NCBI GenBank assembly: GCA_016184105.1 | Contig: JACPDI010000028.1 | Location: forward strand, 62,001-126,000 | Length of the DNA: 64,000 nucleotides | Source of the DNA: Acidobacteriota bacterium | GTDB taxonomy: Bacteria; Acidobacteriota; Vicinamibacteria; Vicinamibacterales; 2-12-FULL-66-21 | Direction of reading: 5' to 3' | In this document: in pieces, positions 40,957 through 49,201 of the stretch | Numbering within the stretch: position 1 is the stretch's first letter | How the letters are laid out: every line of letters starts with the position of its first letter | Program-made: the position numbers and the translations under genes | Notes under the pieces: model-generated | The model's input: the letters and a program-made list of their open reading frames with translations, nothing else | Database searches by the model: none | What the model was told of the DNA's origin: nothing

Positions 40957-41313
40957 ATGCCGAGAGTCAAACGTGGCAACGTTCGCCGGGCGAAGCGCAA
41001 GAAGCTTCTCTCGCGCGCCAAGGGGTTCTACCAGACCAAGAGCAAGCTGTATCGCGCCGCCAAGCTGGCGGTGGACAAGTCGCTCGGCTACGCCTTTGTC
41101 GGCCGCCGCAACAAGAAACGCGACTTCCGCCGCCTGTGGGTCGTCCGCATCAACGCGGCCGCGCGCGAGAACGGCCTCAGCTACAACCAGATGATCAGCG
41201 GCCTGAAGAAGGCCGGCGTGGAGATCGACCGCAAGATCCTCGCGGATCTGGCGATCAACGACGCCGCCGCCTTCGCGCGGCTCGCCGAAACGGCCAAGGG
41301 AGCCAGATCCTGA
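40957..41313 (+). CDS. rplT: Ribosomal protein bL20
   Basis: 118 residues, full length: [21 protein letters not shown], the [23 protein letters not shown] segment and [25 protein letters not shown] is 6 nt before the ATG. In many bacteria bL20 represses its own operon. Confidence 0.98.
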   Translation: MPRVKRGNVRRAKRKKLLSRAKGFYQTKSKLYRAAKLAVDKSLGYAFVGRRNKKRDFRRLWVVRINAAARENGLSYNQMISGLKKAGVEIDRKILADLAINDAAAFARLAETAKGARS

Positions 41314-41314
41314 C

Positions 41315-42406
41315 TTGCCTGACTCCCCTTCCATCGAGACCCTCCGCCGCCAGTTCGACGCCGAGCTCGCCCAGGTAGCCGCCGAGGACGACCTGCGTGC
41401 GCTGCGCGACCGCTACCTGGCGCGCAAGGGAGGGCTCGTCTCGAGCCTGCTGAAGGCCGTCGCAACCGCGCCGGCGGCCGAGCGCCCGGCGCTCGGCAAG
41501 CTCGCCAACGAGTTCAAGCAGGCCGCCGAGGCCGCGATCGCGGAGCGCCAGGCCGCATTCGATGCCGCGCGCGCGCCGGCCGGCTCGGTGGACGTCACGC
41601 TTCCGGGACGCCGGCCGGCGATTGGCCATCGCCATCCGCTCACCGTCGTTCGCGACGAGGTGGAAGCGATCTTCGTCCGCATGGGCTTTTCCATCGTCGA
41701 GGGGCCCGAGGTCGAGGACGACTGGCACAACTTCGAGGCGTTGAACATGCCGCCGGAGCACCCGGCGCGCGACATGCAGGACACGCTGTACCTGGCGACG
41801 CCGCTCCCCGGAGCACCAGCGGCCCGCGACGGCGGCGCCCCGCGCCGCGCGACGCTGCTCCGCACGCACACCTCGGGCATGCAGATCCGCTACATGGAAG
41901 CGCACCAGCCGCCGGTGCGGATCATCGCGCCCGGACGCGTGTACCGCCGCGACAACCTCGACCCAACCCACACGCCCATGTTCTCGCAGGTGGAGGGGCT
42001 CGTCGTCGGAGAGGGGATCTCGCTCGCCGACCTCAAAGGGACGCTCTTCGCGTGGGCGCGCGAAATCTTCGGTCGTGACACGCGCGTGAAATTCCGGCCG
42101 AGTTTCTTCCCGTACACGGAACCCAGCGCCGAGATGGACGTCAGCTGCTTCGCCTGCGGCGGCGCCGGCCGGCAAGAGGACGGATCCGGCTGCAGCGTCT
42201 GCAAGCGCACCGGGTGGCTCGAGGTGCTCGGCTGCGGCATGGTGCACCCGGCGCTCTTCGAGGCGGTCGGCTACGACGCGGAGCGGTACACCGGGTTTGC
42301 GTTCGGCATGGGCATCGAGCGGATCGCGATGCTGCGCTACGGCGTGGACGACATCCGGTCCTTCTACGAAAACGACCGGCGCTTCCTGGAGCAGTTCCCG
42401 CTATGA
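41315..42406 (+). CDS. pheS: Phenylalanyl-tRNA synthetase alpha subunit
   Basis: 363 residues: N-terminal coiled coil (about 1-90), then the class II core with [19 protein letters not shown], motif 2 ([12 protein letters not shown] ... [22 protein letters not shown]) and motif 3 ([18 protein letters not shown]). An insertion CFACGG...CSVCKRTGW forms a two-CxxC zinc knuckle, present in many bacterial PheS. The start is a TTG one base after the rplT stop; ATGA overlap with pheT. Confidence 0.95.
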   Translation: MPDSPSIETLRRQFDAELAQVAAEDDLRALRDRYLARKGGLVSSLLKAVATAPAAERPALGKLANEFKQAAEAAIAERQAAFDAARAPAGSVDVTLPGRRPAIGHRHPLTVVRDEVEAIFVRMGFSIVEGPEVEDDWHNFEALNMPPEHPARDMQDTLYLATPLPGAPAARDGGAPRRATLLRTHTSGMQIRYMEAHQPPVRIIAPGRVYRRDNLDPTHTPMFSQVEGLVVGEGISLADLKGTLFAWAREIFGRDTRVKFRPSFFPYTEPSAEMDVSCFACGGAGRQEDGSGCSVCKRTGWLEVLGCGMVHPALFEAVGYDAERYTGFAFGMGIERIAMLRYGVDDIRSFYENDRRFLEQFPL

Positions 42407-44436
42407 AGCTCGTGCTGCCGTGGATGCGCGAATTCGCCGCGGTGCCGGCCGACGCATCAGCCGACGCGGTGGCGTCGCGGCTGGCATCGTGCGGCTTCGA
42501 AGTGGCCGAGATCCTGGCAGCGGCGGCGGGCGGGCCGGTGATTGACTTCGAAGTCACGGCCAATCGCCCGGACTGCCTGAGCGTCGTCGGGCTCGCGCGC
42601 GAAGCGGCGGTGGCGTTCGGGGTGGATTTCCGCATTCCCGATTCCAGGATTTCTGCGGCTTCCGCGTCTTCCGCGGTGGAGGTTGAGATCGCGGCGCCTG
42701 AGCTCTGCCCGCGATACGCCGCGCAGGTGGCGCGCGTGCAGATTGGGCCCTCCCCCTCCTGGCTGGCCGAGCGGCTGCACGCGGCCGGCGTGCGTCCCAT
42801 CAACAACGTCGTGGACGTCACCAACTACGTGATGATCGAGCGCGGGCACCCGATGCACGCGTTCGATCTGGAGCGGCTCGCCGGACGCCGGATCGTCGTA
42901 CGCTCCGCGCGGAAGGGTGAGACGCTCCGGACCCTCGACGGCGTCGAGCGGACGCTCGAACCGGACATGCTCGTGATTGCCGACGCGGAGCGGGTGGCCG
43001 CGATCGCGGGCGTGATGGGGGGCGCGGACTCCGAGGTGAGCGATCGCACGACGCTGGTGGCGTTCGAGAGCGCGTGGTTCCTGCCGCGGTCGGTCAGGAT
43101 CACGAGCCGCCGCCTCGGCCTGAAGACCGAGGCCAGCGCGCGGTTCGAGCGGGGCGCGGACATCGAGGCGCCGGTCACCGCGATGGCGCGCGCGATCGAA
43201 CTGCTGGAGAAGATCGGCGGCGGCCAGGCGGTCGGTCCGGTGGTGGACAGCTATCCGCGGCGGGCCGATCGGCGCGTGCTCGAACTGCGGCGCGCGCGCA
43301 TCGCGCACCTCCTGGGTGCAGACGTGCCCGCGGCCGACACGGAGCGTCTTCTCGCGGGCCTGGGGTTCGGGGCGGCCGCGCGCGGCGAGGCCTGGCAGAT
43401 CGAAGTGCCGGCGTGGCGCGTGGACGTGACGCGAGAAGTCGACCTCATCGAGGAAATCGGCCGGCACTACGGGTACGATCGGTTGCCAACCTCCTTCCCG
43501 CCGCTTGGCGAGGTGACGCCCGCGCCGGACCCGCGGATTGGGCGCGACGACCTCGCGCGCCGCGTGATGCTGGCGGCAGGTTTCGACGAAGCGGTGACAT
43601 TCACGTTCATCGAGCGCAAGGCCGCGGAGCCGTTTGCCGCGGAGGGCTCGATCGCGGCCATCGCCAACCCGCTCTCCGAGAAGTTCACGGTCCTTCGCCC
43701 GTCGCTGCTGCCCGGCCTGCTGGACGCGCTGGCACACAACCGCCGCCACGGCCAGGCTGATGTGCGCCTGTTCGAGATCGGCGCCTGCTTCAACACGAAC
43801 GACGGCGAACACCGCCGCGCGGGCCTCGTCTGGATCGGCCGGGCGGACGAAGAGCACTGGAGCGCGCCGCCGCGCGCCGTGGATTTCTTCGACGCGCGCG
43901 GCGTCGCCGAGCGCCTGTGCGGCGCCTTCCGCGTCCCGCCGCGGTTCGTCGAAGCGTCAGAGCGGTGCCTGGCCGCCGGGCGCGCGGCGCGCGTTCTTGG
44001 AGCGGACGGCCGCCTCCTCGGGATCGTCGGCCAGCTGCATCCGGCCGTCGTCGAGGCGCGCGACGTGCCGGGGCGCGACGACGTGTACGTCGCCGAGCTG
44101 GACCTCGATGCGCTCGGCGCCGGCATGCACGCGGCACGGATCGAGCCGCTGCCACGTTTCCCTTCCATCGTTCGCGACCTTTCGATCCTGGCCGATGTCC
44201 GCTTGCCTGCCGCGGATGTTCGTGGCACTATCCGCTCGGCGGCGCCCGCCACGCTGGTCGAGGTCGGCGAGTTCGATCGCTACCAGGGCAAGGGCATTCC
44301 CGAAGGCCGCGTCAGCCTGTCGTACCACCTGACGTTCCGCGCGGCGGATCGCACGCTGACCGACGCGGAAGTCGACCAGGCGATGGCGGCCATCGTCGCG
44401 GCGCTGCAACAGTCACACGGCGCGGAGCGCCGGTAG
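42403..44436 (+). CDS. pheT: Phenylalanyl-tRNA synthetase beta subunit, short form lacking the EMAP domain
   Basis: 677 residues. [33 protein letters not shown] runs directly into [21 protein letters not shown], so the tRNA-binding EMAP domain normally at about 40-150 is missing. B3/B4 (editing), B5 and the C-terminal FDX-ACB domain ([16 protein letters not shown] to the end) are present. A linker at about residues 82-93 ([13 protein letters not shown]) is encoded by a copy of the TTCTGCGG dispersed repeat. Confidence 0.94.
   Translation: MKLVLPWMREFAAVPADASADAVASRLASCGFEVAEILAAAAGGPVIDFEVTANRPDCLSVVGLAREAAVAFGVDFRIPDSRISAASASSAVEVEIAAPELCPRYAAQVARVQIGPSPSWLAERLHAAGVRPINNVVDVTNYVMIERGHPMHAFDLERLAGRRIVVRSARKGETLRTLDGVERTLEPDMLVIADAERVAAIAGVMGGADSEVSDRTTLVAFESAWFLPRSVRITSRRLGLKTEASARFERGADIEAPVTAMARAIELLEKIGGGQAVGPVVDSYPRRADRRVLELRRARIAHLLGADVPAADTERLLAGLGFGAAARGEAWQIEVPAWRVDVTREVDLIEEIGRHYGYDRLPTSFPPLGEVTPAPDPRIGRDDLARRVMLAAGFDEAVTFTFIERKAAEPFAAEGSIAAIANPLSEKFTVLRPSLLPGLLDALAHNRRHGQADVRLFEIGACFNTNDGEHRRAGLVWIGRADEEHWSAPPRAVDFFDARGVAERLCGAFRVPPRFVEASERCLAAGRAARVLGADGRLLGIVGQLHPAVVEARDVPGRDDVYVAELDLDALGAGMHAARIEPLPRFPSIVRDLSILADVRLPAADVRGTIRSAAPATLVEVGEFDRYQGKGIPEGRVSLSYHLTFRAADRTLTDAEVDQAMAAIVAALQQSHGAERR
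42647..42680. repeat. Dispersed TTCTGCGG repeat inside pheT
   Basis: GATTTCTGCGGCTTCCGCG followed by TCTTCCGCGGTGGAG matches the family and is translated in frame as FSA-like [10 protein letters not shown] without breaking the gene. Confidence 0.5.
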
Positions 44437-44469
44437 AGCAGGATTCACGAGTCATTTCGGAGGATGTGG

Positions 44470-44754
44470 ATGGCGAAGGCGGCAACGGCTCCCCGCGCGG
44501 TGGAGCTTGATGCAATTGACAGGCTCGATGAAAAGATCCGGCTGCTCATCGGCGTCGTGGAGCGGATGAAGGCCGAGCAGGCGCGCGCGGCCGACGAGAA
44601 CGTGCGGCTGATGCGCGAACTTGAATCGCTGCGCAGCCGGGTGGCCGAAGCGGAAGGGGCCGGCGCCGAAGTGACCGCACTCCGCGAGGAGCGCGACGTC
44701 ATCCGCGCGCGCGTCAGCGACATGCTGCAGCAGATCGAAAGCCTGAATCTCTGA
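44470..44754 (+). CDS. Coiled-coil cell-division protein, ZapB-like
   Basis: 94 residues, almost wholly coiled coil with heptads (LDEKIRLLIGVVERMKAEQARAADENVRLMRELESLRSRV). CGGAGG ends 6 nt before the ATG at 44470; an in-frame ATG at 44464 overlaps that site. Its place between pheT and zapA and its coiled coil suggest a Z-ring associated protein, but sequence alone cannot prove homology. Confidence 0.6.
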   Translation: MAKAATAPRAVELDAIDRLDEKIRLLIGVVERMKAEQARAADENVRLMRELESLRSRVAEAEGAGAEVTALREERDVIRARVSDMLQQIESLNL

Positions 44755-44755
44755 G

Positions 44756-45064
44756 GTGAGTGCCAACACTCGCGTCGTGACGGTCGAAATCGGGGGACAG
44801 CGCTACCCGATTCGCAGCACGCTCGATGCGGCGTACGTGGCGGAGCTGGCCGCGTACGTCGACGAGAAGCTCGCGCTCGCCGCGCGCGAGTCGTCCACGG
44901 GCGACACGCTGAAAGTGGCGGTGCTCGCGGCACTCAACATCGCCGACGAGCTGTTTCGCGCGCGGTCGGCCGAGGGCACCGTCAACACGCATTGGTGCCG
45001 CAAGGCCGAGGAATTGGAGCGCCTGGTCGACGACGTCATCGGCGTGGCGCGGTCGGCATCCTGA
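44756..45064 (+). CDS. zapA: Cell division protein ZapA
   Basis: 102 residues: the N-terminal VTVEIGGQRYPIRSTLDAAYVAELAAYVDEKL matches the ZapA head domain that binds FtsZ, followed by the helix LKVAVLAALNIADELF. GTG start 1 nt after the preceding stop. Downstream it is followed by 6S RNA, the arrangement seen in many bacteria. Confidence 0.85.
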   Translation: MSANTRVVTVEIGGQRYPIRSTLDAAYVAELAAYVDEKLALAARESSTGDTLKVAVLAALNIADELFRARSAEGTVNTHWCRKAEELERLVDDVIGVARSAS

Positions 45065-45074
45065 CCGGCGCGGC

Positions 45075-45103
45075 TTGATCCCGCCCCCCCACCAGCGTAA
45101 GAT
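45075..45103 (+). promoter_or_regulatory. Sigma-70 type promoter of 6S RNA
   Basis: TTGATC (45075-45080), 17-nt spacer and TAAGAT (45098-45103) put transcription start near 45110, just at the 5' end of the predicted 6S RNA. Confidence 0.55.
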
Positions 45104-45110
45104 CGCTTCG

Positions 45111-45303
45111 GAACATTGAGTTCCCTGCTTTGCCCGTGATGGTTCGGAGGCTCGCTTGAGCCGATGTTCCATTAAATAAGCGAATCGCGACGCCGCGCGG
45201 TGTGCATGCCTCGGTGCGAGGAAGCCTGAAGCGCGGCTGACCAGAGCGGTTCCACCTGCTTTCGCAGGTTCATGCGACCTCCCCACACGGCAAAGCGGGG
45301 CCT
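45111..45303 (+). ncRNA. ssrS: 6S RNA
   Basis: A stable RNA of about 190 nt that mimics an open promoter and binds RNA polymerase. The conserved 6S blocks are visible: GAGCCGATGTTCCAT (about 45158-45172), GTGCATGCCTCGG (about 45202-45214) and GAAGCCTGAAGC (about 45221-45232). The ends close with CCCTGCTTTGCCCGTG (45123-45138) against CACACGGCAAAGCGGGG (45284-45300). A GC-rich stem-loop (ACCTGCTTTCGCAGGT) lies on the 3' side. It sits between zapA and rny; exact ends are estimates. Confidence 0.8.
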
Positions 45304-45359
45304 TTCATAAATCCATCCCCACAGGCAGCCGCGCGTGCGTGGCCCGTCAGGAGCACGCA

Positions 45360-46937
45360 ATGGGCACTCTCCCGGTCGGGTACCTCATCAACGGCCTGGT
45401 GACCGTCTCTGCGGCCACGGCCGTCTACCTCTACTGGATCGCGACAAGGCGCCGGATCGCGGCGCAGACCATCGCGCGCGCCGAAGAAGACGCGCAGCGG
45501 CTGCGGCGTGAGGCCGAACGCGACGCCGAAGCCCTGAAGAAAGAGGCCATCCTCGAGGCGAAGGAAAAAGCGCACGAGACGATGGCGGCGGCCGAGCGCC
45601 AGGCCGGAGACCGCCGGCAGGAAATCGGCGCGCTCGAGCAGACCCTCGCCGACAAGACGCGCGCGCTGGCTGAGCGCATCACCGCGACCGACAGGCTGGA
45701 GCAGGATCTGCGCGGGCGCGAGCGCTCGATCGCCGCCCGCGAGATCGCGGTGGAATCAGCGCTCACGCGCGCCGAGCAGCTCGCCGCCGACCGCATGCGG
45801 GAACTGCAGCGCGTGGCCGGGCTGACGCACGACGAAGCCAAGGACCTGCTGATCCGGCAGATCGAAAGCGACGCCCGGCGCGATGCCGCCAACCTGGTGA
45901 AGCGGCTCGAGGCGGAGGCGCGCGAGACCGCCGGGCTGAAGGCGCAGCAAATCATCACCGACGCGATCCAGCGGAGCGCCGCCGAGCACGCCATTGAAAC
46001 CACCGTGTCGGTCGTCGATCTGCCGAGCGACGATCTCAAGGGGCGCATCATCGGACGCGAGGGGCGCAACATCCGCGCGCTCGAGCAGGCCACCGGCGTC
46101 GAGCTCATCGTGGACGACACGCCGGGCGCGATCATCCTGTCGAGCTTCGATCCGTATCGCCGCGAGATCGCGCGGCAGGCGATCGAGCGCCTGATCGGCG
46201 ACGGCCGGATCCACCCGGCGCGCATCGAGGAAGTCGTCGAAAAAGTGAAAGCGGAAATGGATGCCGCCGTGCTCAAGGAAGGCGAAGCGGCCGCCTTCGA
46301 GCTGGGCTTGTACGACGTGCACCCGGAGGCCCTGCGGCTGATGGGACGGCTGAAGTTCCGCACCTCGTACGGCCAGAACGTGCTCAATCACTCGAAGGAG
46401 GTCGCCTACCTCGCCGGCATCATGGCCAAGGAGGTCGGCGTCAACGCGCACGTGTGCGTCCGCGCCGCGTTCCTCCACGACATCGGCAAAGCGATCGACC
46501 GCGACCTGCAGGGCACGCACCTCGAGCTTGGCGTGGACTTCCTCCGCAAGCACGGGGAGGCCGAGCCTGTCGTGATGGCGGTGGCGGCGCACCACCTGGA
46601 CATCGACTGGCCGTCGCTCGAAGCGATGATCGTCCAGTCGGCCGATGCGATCTCGGCGGCCCGGCCGGGCGCGCGGCGCGACATCCTCGAGTCCTACGTC
46701 AAGCGCCTCGAGAAGCTCGAAGGCATCGCCGACTCGTTTCCCGGCGTCACCAAGGCGTTCGCGCTCCAGGCCGGCCGGGAGATCCGGATCATGGTGGAAA
46801 GCGAGAAGGTCTCGGACGAGGAGACCGTCTGGCTTTCGAAGGACATCGCCAAGCGGATCGAGAACGAGCTCGAGTACCCCGGTCAGATCAAGGTCACGGT
46901 GATCCGGGAAACACGCGCGGTGGAGTACGCGCGCTGA
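45360..46937 (+). CDS. rny: Ribonuclease Y
   Basis: Membrane-anchored endoribonuclease that starts mRNA decay. 525 residues: N-terminal TM helix (GYLINGLVTVSAATAVYLYWI), long coiled coil (about 30-190), KH domain (LKGRIIGREGRNIRALEQATGVELIVDDTP) and HD domain with NHSKEVAYLA and AAFLHDIGKAID. AGGAG lies 6 nt before the ATG at 45360, so that is preferred to a GTG seven codons upstream. Its usual companion ymdB is elsewhere in the window. Confidence 0.95.
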   Translation: MGTLPVGYLINGLVTVSAATAVYLYWIATRRRIAAQTIARAEEDAQRLRREAERDAEALKKEAILEAKEKAHETMAAAERQAGDRRQEIGALEQTLADKTRALAERITATDRLEQDLRGRERSIAAREIAVESALTRAEQLAADRMRELQRVAGLTHDEAKDLLIRQIESDARRDAANLVKRLEAEARETAGLKAQQIITDAIQRSAAEHAIETTVSVVDLPSDDLKGRIIGREGRNIRALEQATGVELIVDDTPGAIILSSFDPYRREIARQAIERLIGDGRIHPARIEEVVEKVKAEMDAAVLKEGEAAAFELGLYDVHPEALRLMGRLKFRTSYGQNVLNHSKEVAYLAGIMAKEVGVNAHVCVRAAFLHDIGKAIDRDLQGTHLELGVDFLRKHGEAEPVVMAVAAHHLDIDWPSLEAMIVQSADAISAARPGARRDILESYVKRLEKLEGIADSFPGVTKAFALQAGREIRIMVESEKVSDEETVWLSKDIAKRIENELEYPGQIKVTVIRETRAVEYAR

Positions 46938-46943
46938 CCACTC

Positions 46944-47951
46944 GTGACCGGCGAGCGCGACCTCATCTCGCGAATCCGTGCACGCCTCCCCGCGGATCCG
47001 TCCTGGGTCCGCGTCGGCATCGGCGACGATGCGGCGGTGGTGGAGGCGGAGCGGAACACGCTCGACGTCCTGACCACCGATACGCTGGTCGAAGGCGTGC
47101 ACTGGGACCCGCGGTTCTGCTCGCCGTCGGATGTCGGGCACAAAGCGCTCGCGGTTAATCTCAGCGACCTCGCCGCGATGGGGGCGCAGCCGCGCACCGC
47201 GCTCCTCTCCCTCTCGGTGACGCGTGCGTGGGCGGAACGGGATGCGGACGCATTCATCGAGGGGCTGGCGGACGAAGCGCGCGCGCACGGCGTGGCGGTT
47301 GTCGGCGGGAACGTCGCCGCCACGCCAGGCCCGATCGCCATCACGGTGACGATGACGGGGGCCGCGCGCCCCCGGCGCGTGCTGACCCGGAGCGGCGGGC
47401 GCGCCGGGGATGAGCTGTACGTCACGGGCTCGATCGGCGCCGCGCTCGCCGGACTGCGATGGTTGCAGGCGCACCCGACGCTGGGCGACATCGACGCCGG
47501 GCACGACACCTCCTCCGCTCTCGCCGAGTGCGTGCGCCGGTATCGGCGCCCCGAGGCACGAGTCCGGGCGGGCCGGCTGCTCGCCTCGAACCGGGTGGCC
47601 ACGGCCTGCATGGACTTGAGCGACGGGCTCGCAGACGCGGTCCGCCAGGTGGCGCAGGCCTCGGGCACAGGCGCGCGAATCGACGGCACCCTGCTCCCCA
47701 TACCGGAAGCGGCCGCCACGCTGTTCGCGCGCCGCGGCGACGACCCGGTGCGGACCGCCGTCGAAGGCGGCGATGACTACGAGCTGCTCGTCGCCGTTCC
47801 CCGCTCACGACGCCGGGCGCTCGACGCGGTCCGGCGCCTCGCACGGGGGCTGCCCATCACCCGCATCGGCGAGCTGACCAAGGCGCCGGCGCTCGTCCTC
47901 GCCAGACAGGCGGGCGAAGAGCCGCTTCCGGTGGGGTTCGCCCACTTCTGA
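46944..47951 (+). CDS. thiL: Thiamine-monophosphate kinase
   Basis: Phosphorylates thiamine monophosphate to the diphosphate coenzyme. 335 residues: VGIGDDAAVV, TTDTLVEGVHWD, LAVNLSDLAAMGAQP, GGNVAATPGPIAITVTMTG, ACMDLSDGLADAVRQ and EGGDDYELL are the ATP/Mg-binding motifs of the PurM-like fold. A 10-residue insertion after DIDAGHDTSS is mild. GTG start close behind rny. Confidence 0.94.
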   Translation: MTGERDLISRIRARLPADPSWVRVGIGDDAAVVEAERNTLDVLTTDTLVEGVHWDPRFCSPSDVGHKALAVNLSDLAAMGAQPRTALLSLSVTRAWAERDADAFIEGLADEARAHGVAVVGGNVAATPGPIAITVTMTGAARPRRVLTRSGGRAGDELYVTGSIGAALAGLRWLQAHPTLGDIDAGHDTSSALAECVRRYRRPEARVRAGRLLASNRVATACMDLSDGLADAVRQVAQASGTGARIDGTLLPIPEAAATLFARRGDDPVRTAVEGGDDYELLVAVPRSRRRALDAVRRLARGLPITRIGELTKAPALVLARQAGEEPLPVGFAHF

Positions 47952-47954
47952 GCC

Positions 47955-48452
47955 GTGATTCACCTGACCAAGGCGGCGATCCGCCGCGCCCTCGAGCGCC
48001 TGCTGCACACGCACGACACCCCGCGGAGGACCGCCGCCGCCTACGCGCTCGGTGTGTTCTGGGGATATTCACCCGTGCTGGGGCTCCACACAATCCTCGG
48101 GCTGATTACCGGGTTCGCCCTGGGACTGAACCGCGTCGCTGTCCTCCTCGGGATCTATTCAAACCTGCCGTGGACCCTCGCGCCCTACTACACCGTCGCC
48201 ACCCTGGGAGGAGCCGCGCTGCTCGGCGCCGATGTCCCGCCAGGAATCCTCGCCGAATTCAAGGCCGCGCTGGACGGCTTTTCGCTCCGGGAACTGGGCC
48301 AGCTGCTGAAGCTGCTCGAGCCGCTGTTCTGGAGCTATGTGGTCGGATCGACAATTGGCGCCCTTCTGGCGGCCGCGATTGCCTACCGCGTCTCGCTCGC
48401 CTTCATCGAGAGCTACCGCGCCCACGTGAGCCAACACCGGCACGATAATTAG
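47955..48452 (+). CDS. DUF2062 membrane protein
   Basis: 165 residues with two hydrophobic hairpins: RTAAAYALGVFWGYSPVLGLHTILGLITGFALGLNRVAVLLGI and YVVGSTIGALLAAAIAYRVSLAF. The GxFWGxSPxxGxHT pattern is the DUF2062 hallmark. Function unknown. GTG start 3 nt behind thiL. Confidence 0.85.
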   Translation: MIHLTKAAIRRALERLLHTHDTPRRTAAAYALGVFWGYSPVLGLHTILGLITGFALGLNRVAVLLGIYSNLPWTLAPYYTVATLGGAALLGADVPPGILAEFKAALDGFSLRELGQLLKLLEPLFWSYVVGSTIGALLAAAIAYRVSLAFIESYRAHVSQHRHDN

Positions 48453-48473
48453 GTCATAAGACCTATATAAAGT

Positions 48474-48501
48474 TTGCCCGGATGGGCCGTTGGGTTATGA
48501 T
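48474..48501 (+). promoter_or_regulatory. Possible sigma-70 promoter of the 3D-domain gene
   Basis: TTGCCC (48474-48479), a 16-nt spacer and TATGAT (48496-48501) would start transcription near 48508, 19 nt before the ATG at 48527. A small palindrome, AGGTC-ATAA-GACCT (48451-48464), lies just upstream. Confidence 0.4.
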
Positions 48502-48526
48502 CCTCCTCTCTCCGGCCGGAGAGCCT

Positions 48527-49201
48527 ATGTTCTTGACCCGCTCTATCCGGCGCAAGCTCATCGCAACTGCCTCTGTGGCAGTGGGTTTCGTTTTCCTCTA
48601 CGAGGTGACGATCCTGGATTCGCGCTACGCGGCGCGGCAGGCGGAGCTGCGCGAAGCGACGGCCGCCCCCGCTCCGGGGGCGCGCCTGCGGTTCAGCGCC
48701 ACGGCGTACTGCAAGGGCGTGACGACGCAGTCGGGCGTGAAGGTGAGGAGCGGGATCGCGGCGGCGGACCCGGAACTGCTGCCGGTCGGCTCCGTTGTCC
48801 AGATTGACGGGCTCCCGGAGCAATACAACGGCATTTACACCGTGATGGATACGGGCCCCGCCGTCCAGGGACGCCACGTGGACCTGTACATGTGGAGCTG
48901 TTACGAGGCCCTCGATTTCGGGCGCCGGCCGATCCAGTTGACCGTCGTCCGGCTCGGGTGGAACCCGAAGGCGACCGGCCCGAAGCTGGTGGACCGCCTG
49001 TTGAACTTCCGCCGGACGCCCCGTCCCGAAGGGCCGAAGCAGCCCGAGCCGCTGCCCCCGGCGAGGACCGCGCCCGCCTCGACCGAGCCGGGCCCGGCGG
49101 GCACCCCCACCCAGCCGGTTCCCCAAGGCGGGTCACCTCAGCCTGTCCGCCCGGCCACTCCGCCCCAGGCCGCGCCCCCCTCGATCGTTCCTGGCCGGTA
49201 G
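48527..49201 (+). CDS. 3D-domain (MltA-like double-psi barrel) protein
   Basis: 224 residues: N-terminal anchor (KLIATASVAVGFVFLYEVTIL), a 3D domain with the Asp residues in GIAAADPELLPVGSVVQI, IYTVMDTGP and GRHVDLYM, and a Pro-rich C-terminal tail of about 60 residues. Such domains occur in Gram-positive resuscitation-like and MltA-type muralytic proteins; a wall-cleaving role is plausible. ATG 48527 is behind GGAGAG; two earlier in-frame starts fall upstream of the likely transcription start. Confidence 0.75.
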   Translation: MFLTRSIRRKLIATASVAVGFVFLYEVTILDSRYAARQAELREATAAPAPGARLRFSATAYCKGVTTQSGVKVRSGIAAADPELLPVGSVVQIDGLPEQYNGIYTVMDTGPAVQGRHVDLYMWSCYEALDFGRRPIQLTVVRLGWNPKATGPKLVDRLLNFRRTPRPEGPKQPEPLPPARTAPASTEPGPAGTPTQPVPQGGSPQPVRPATPPQAAPPSIVPGR

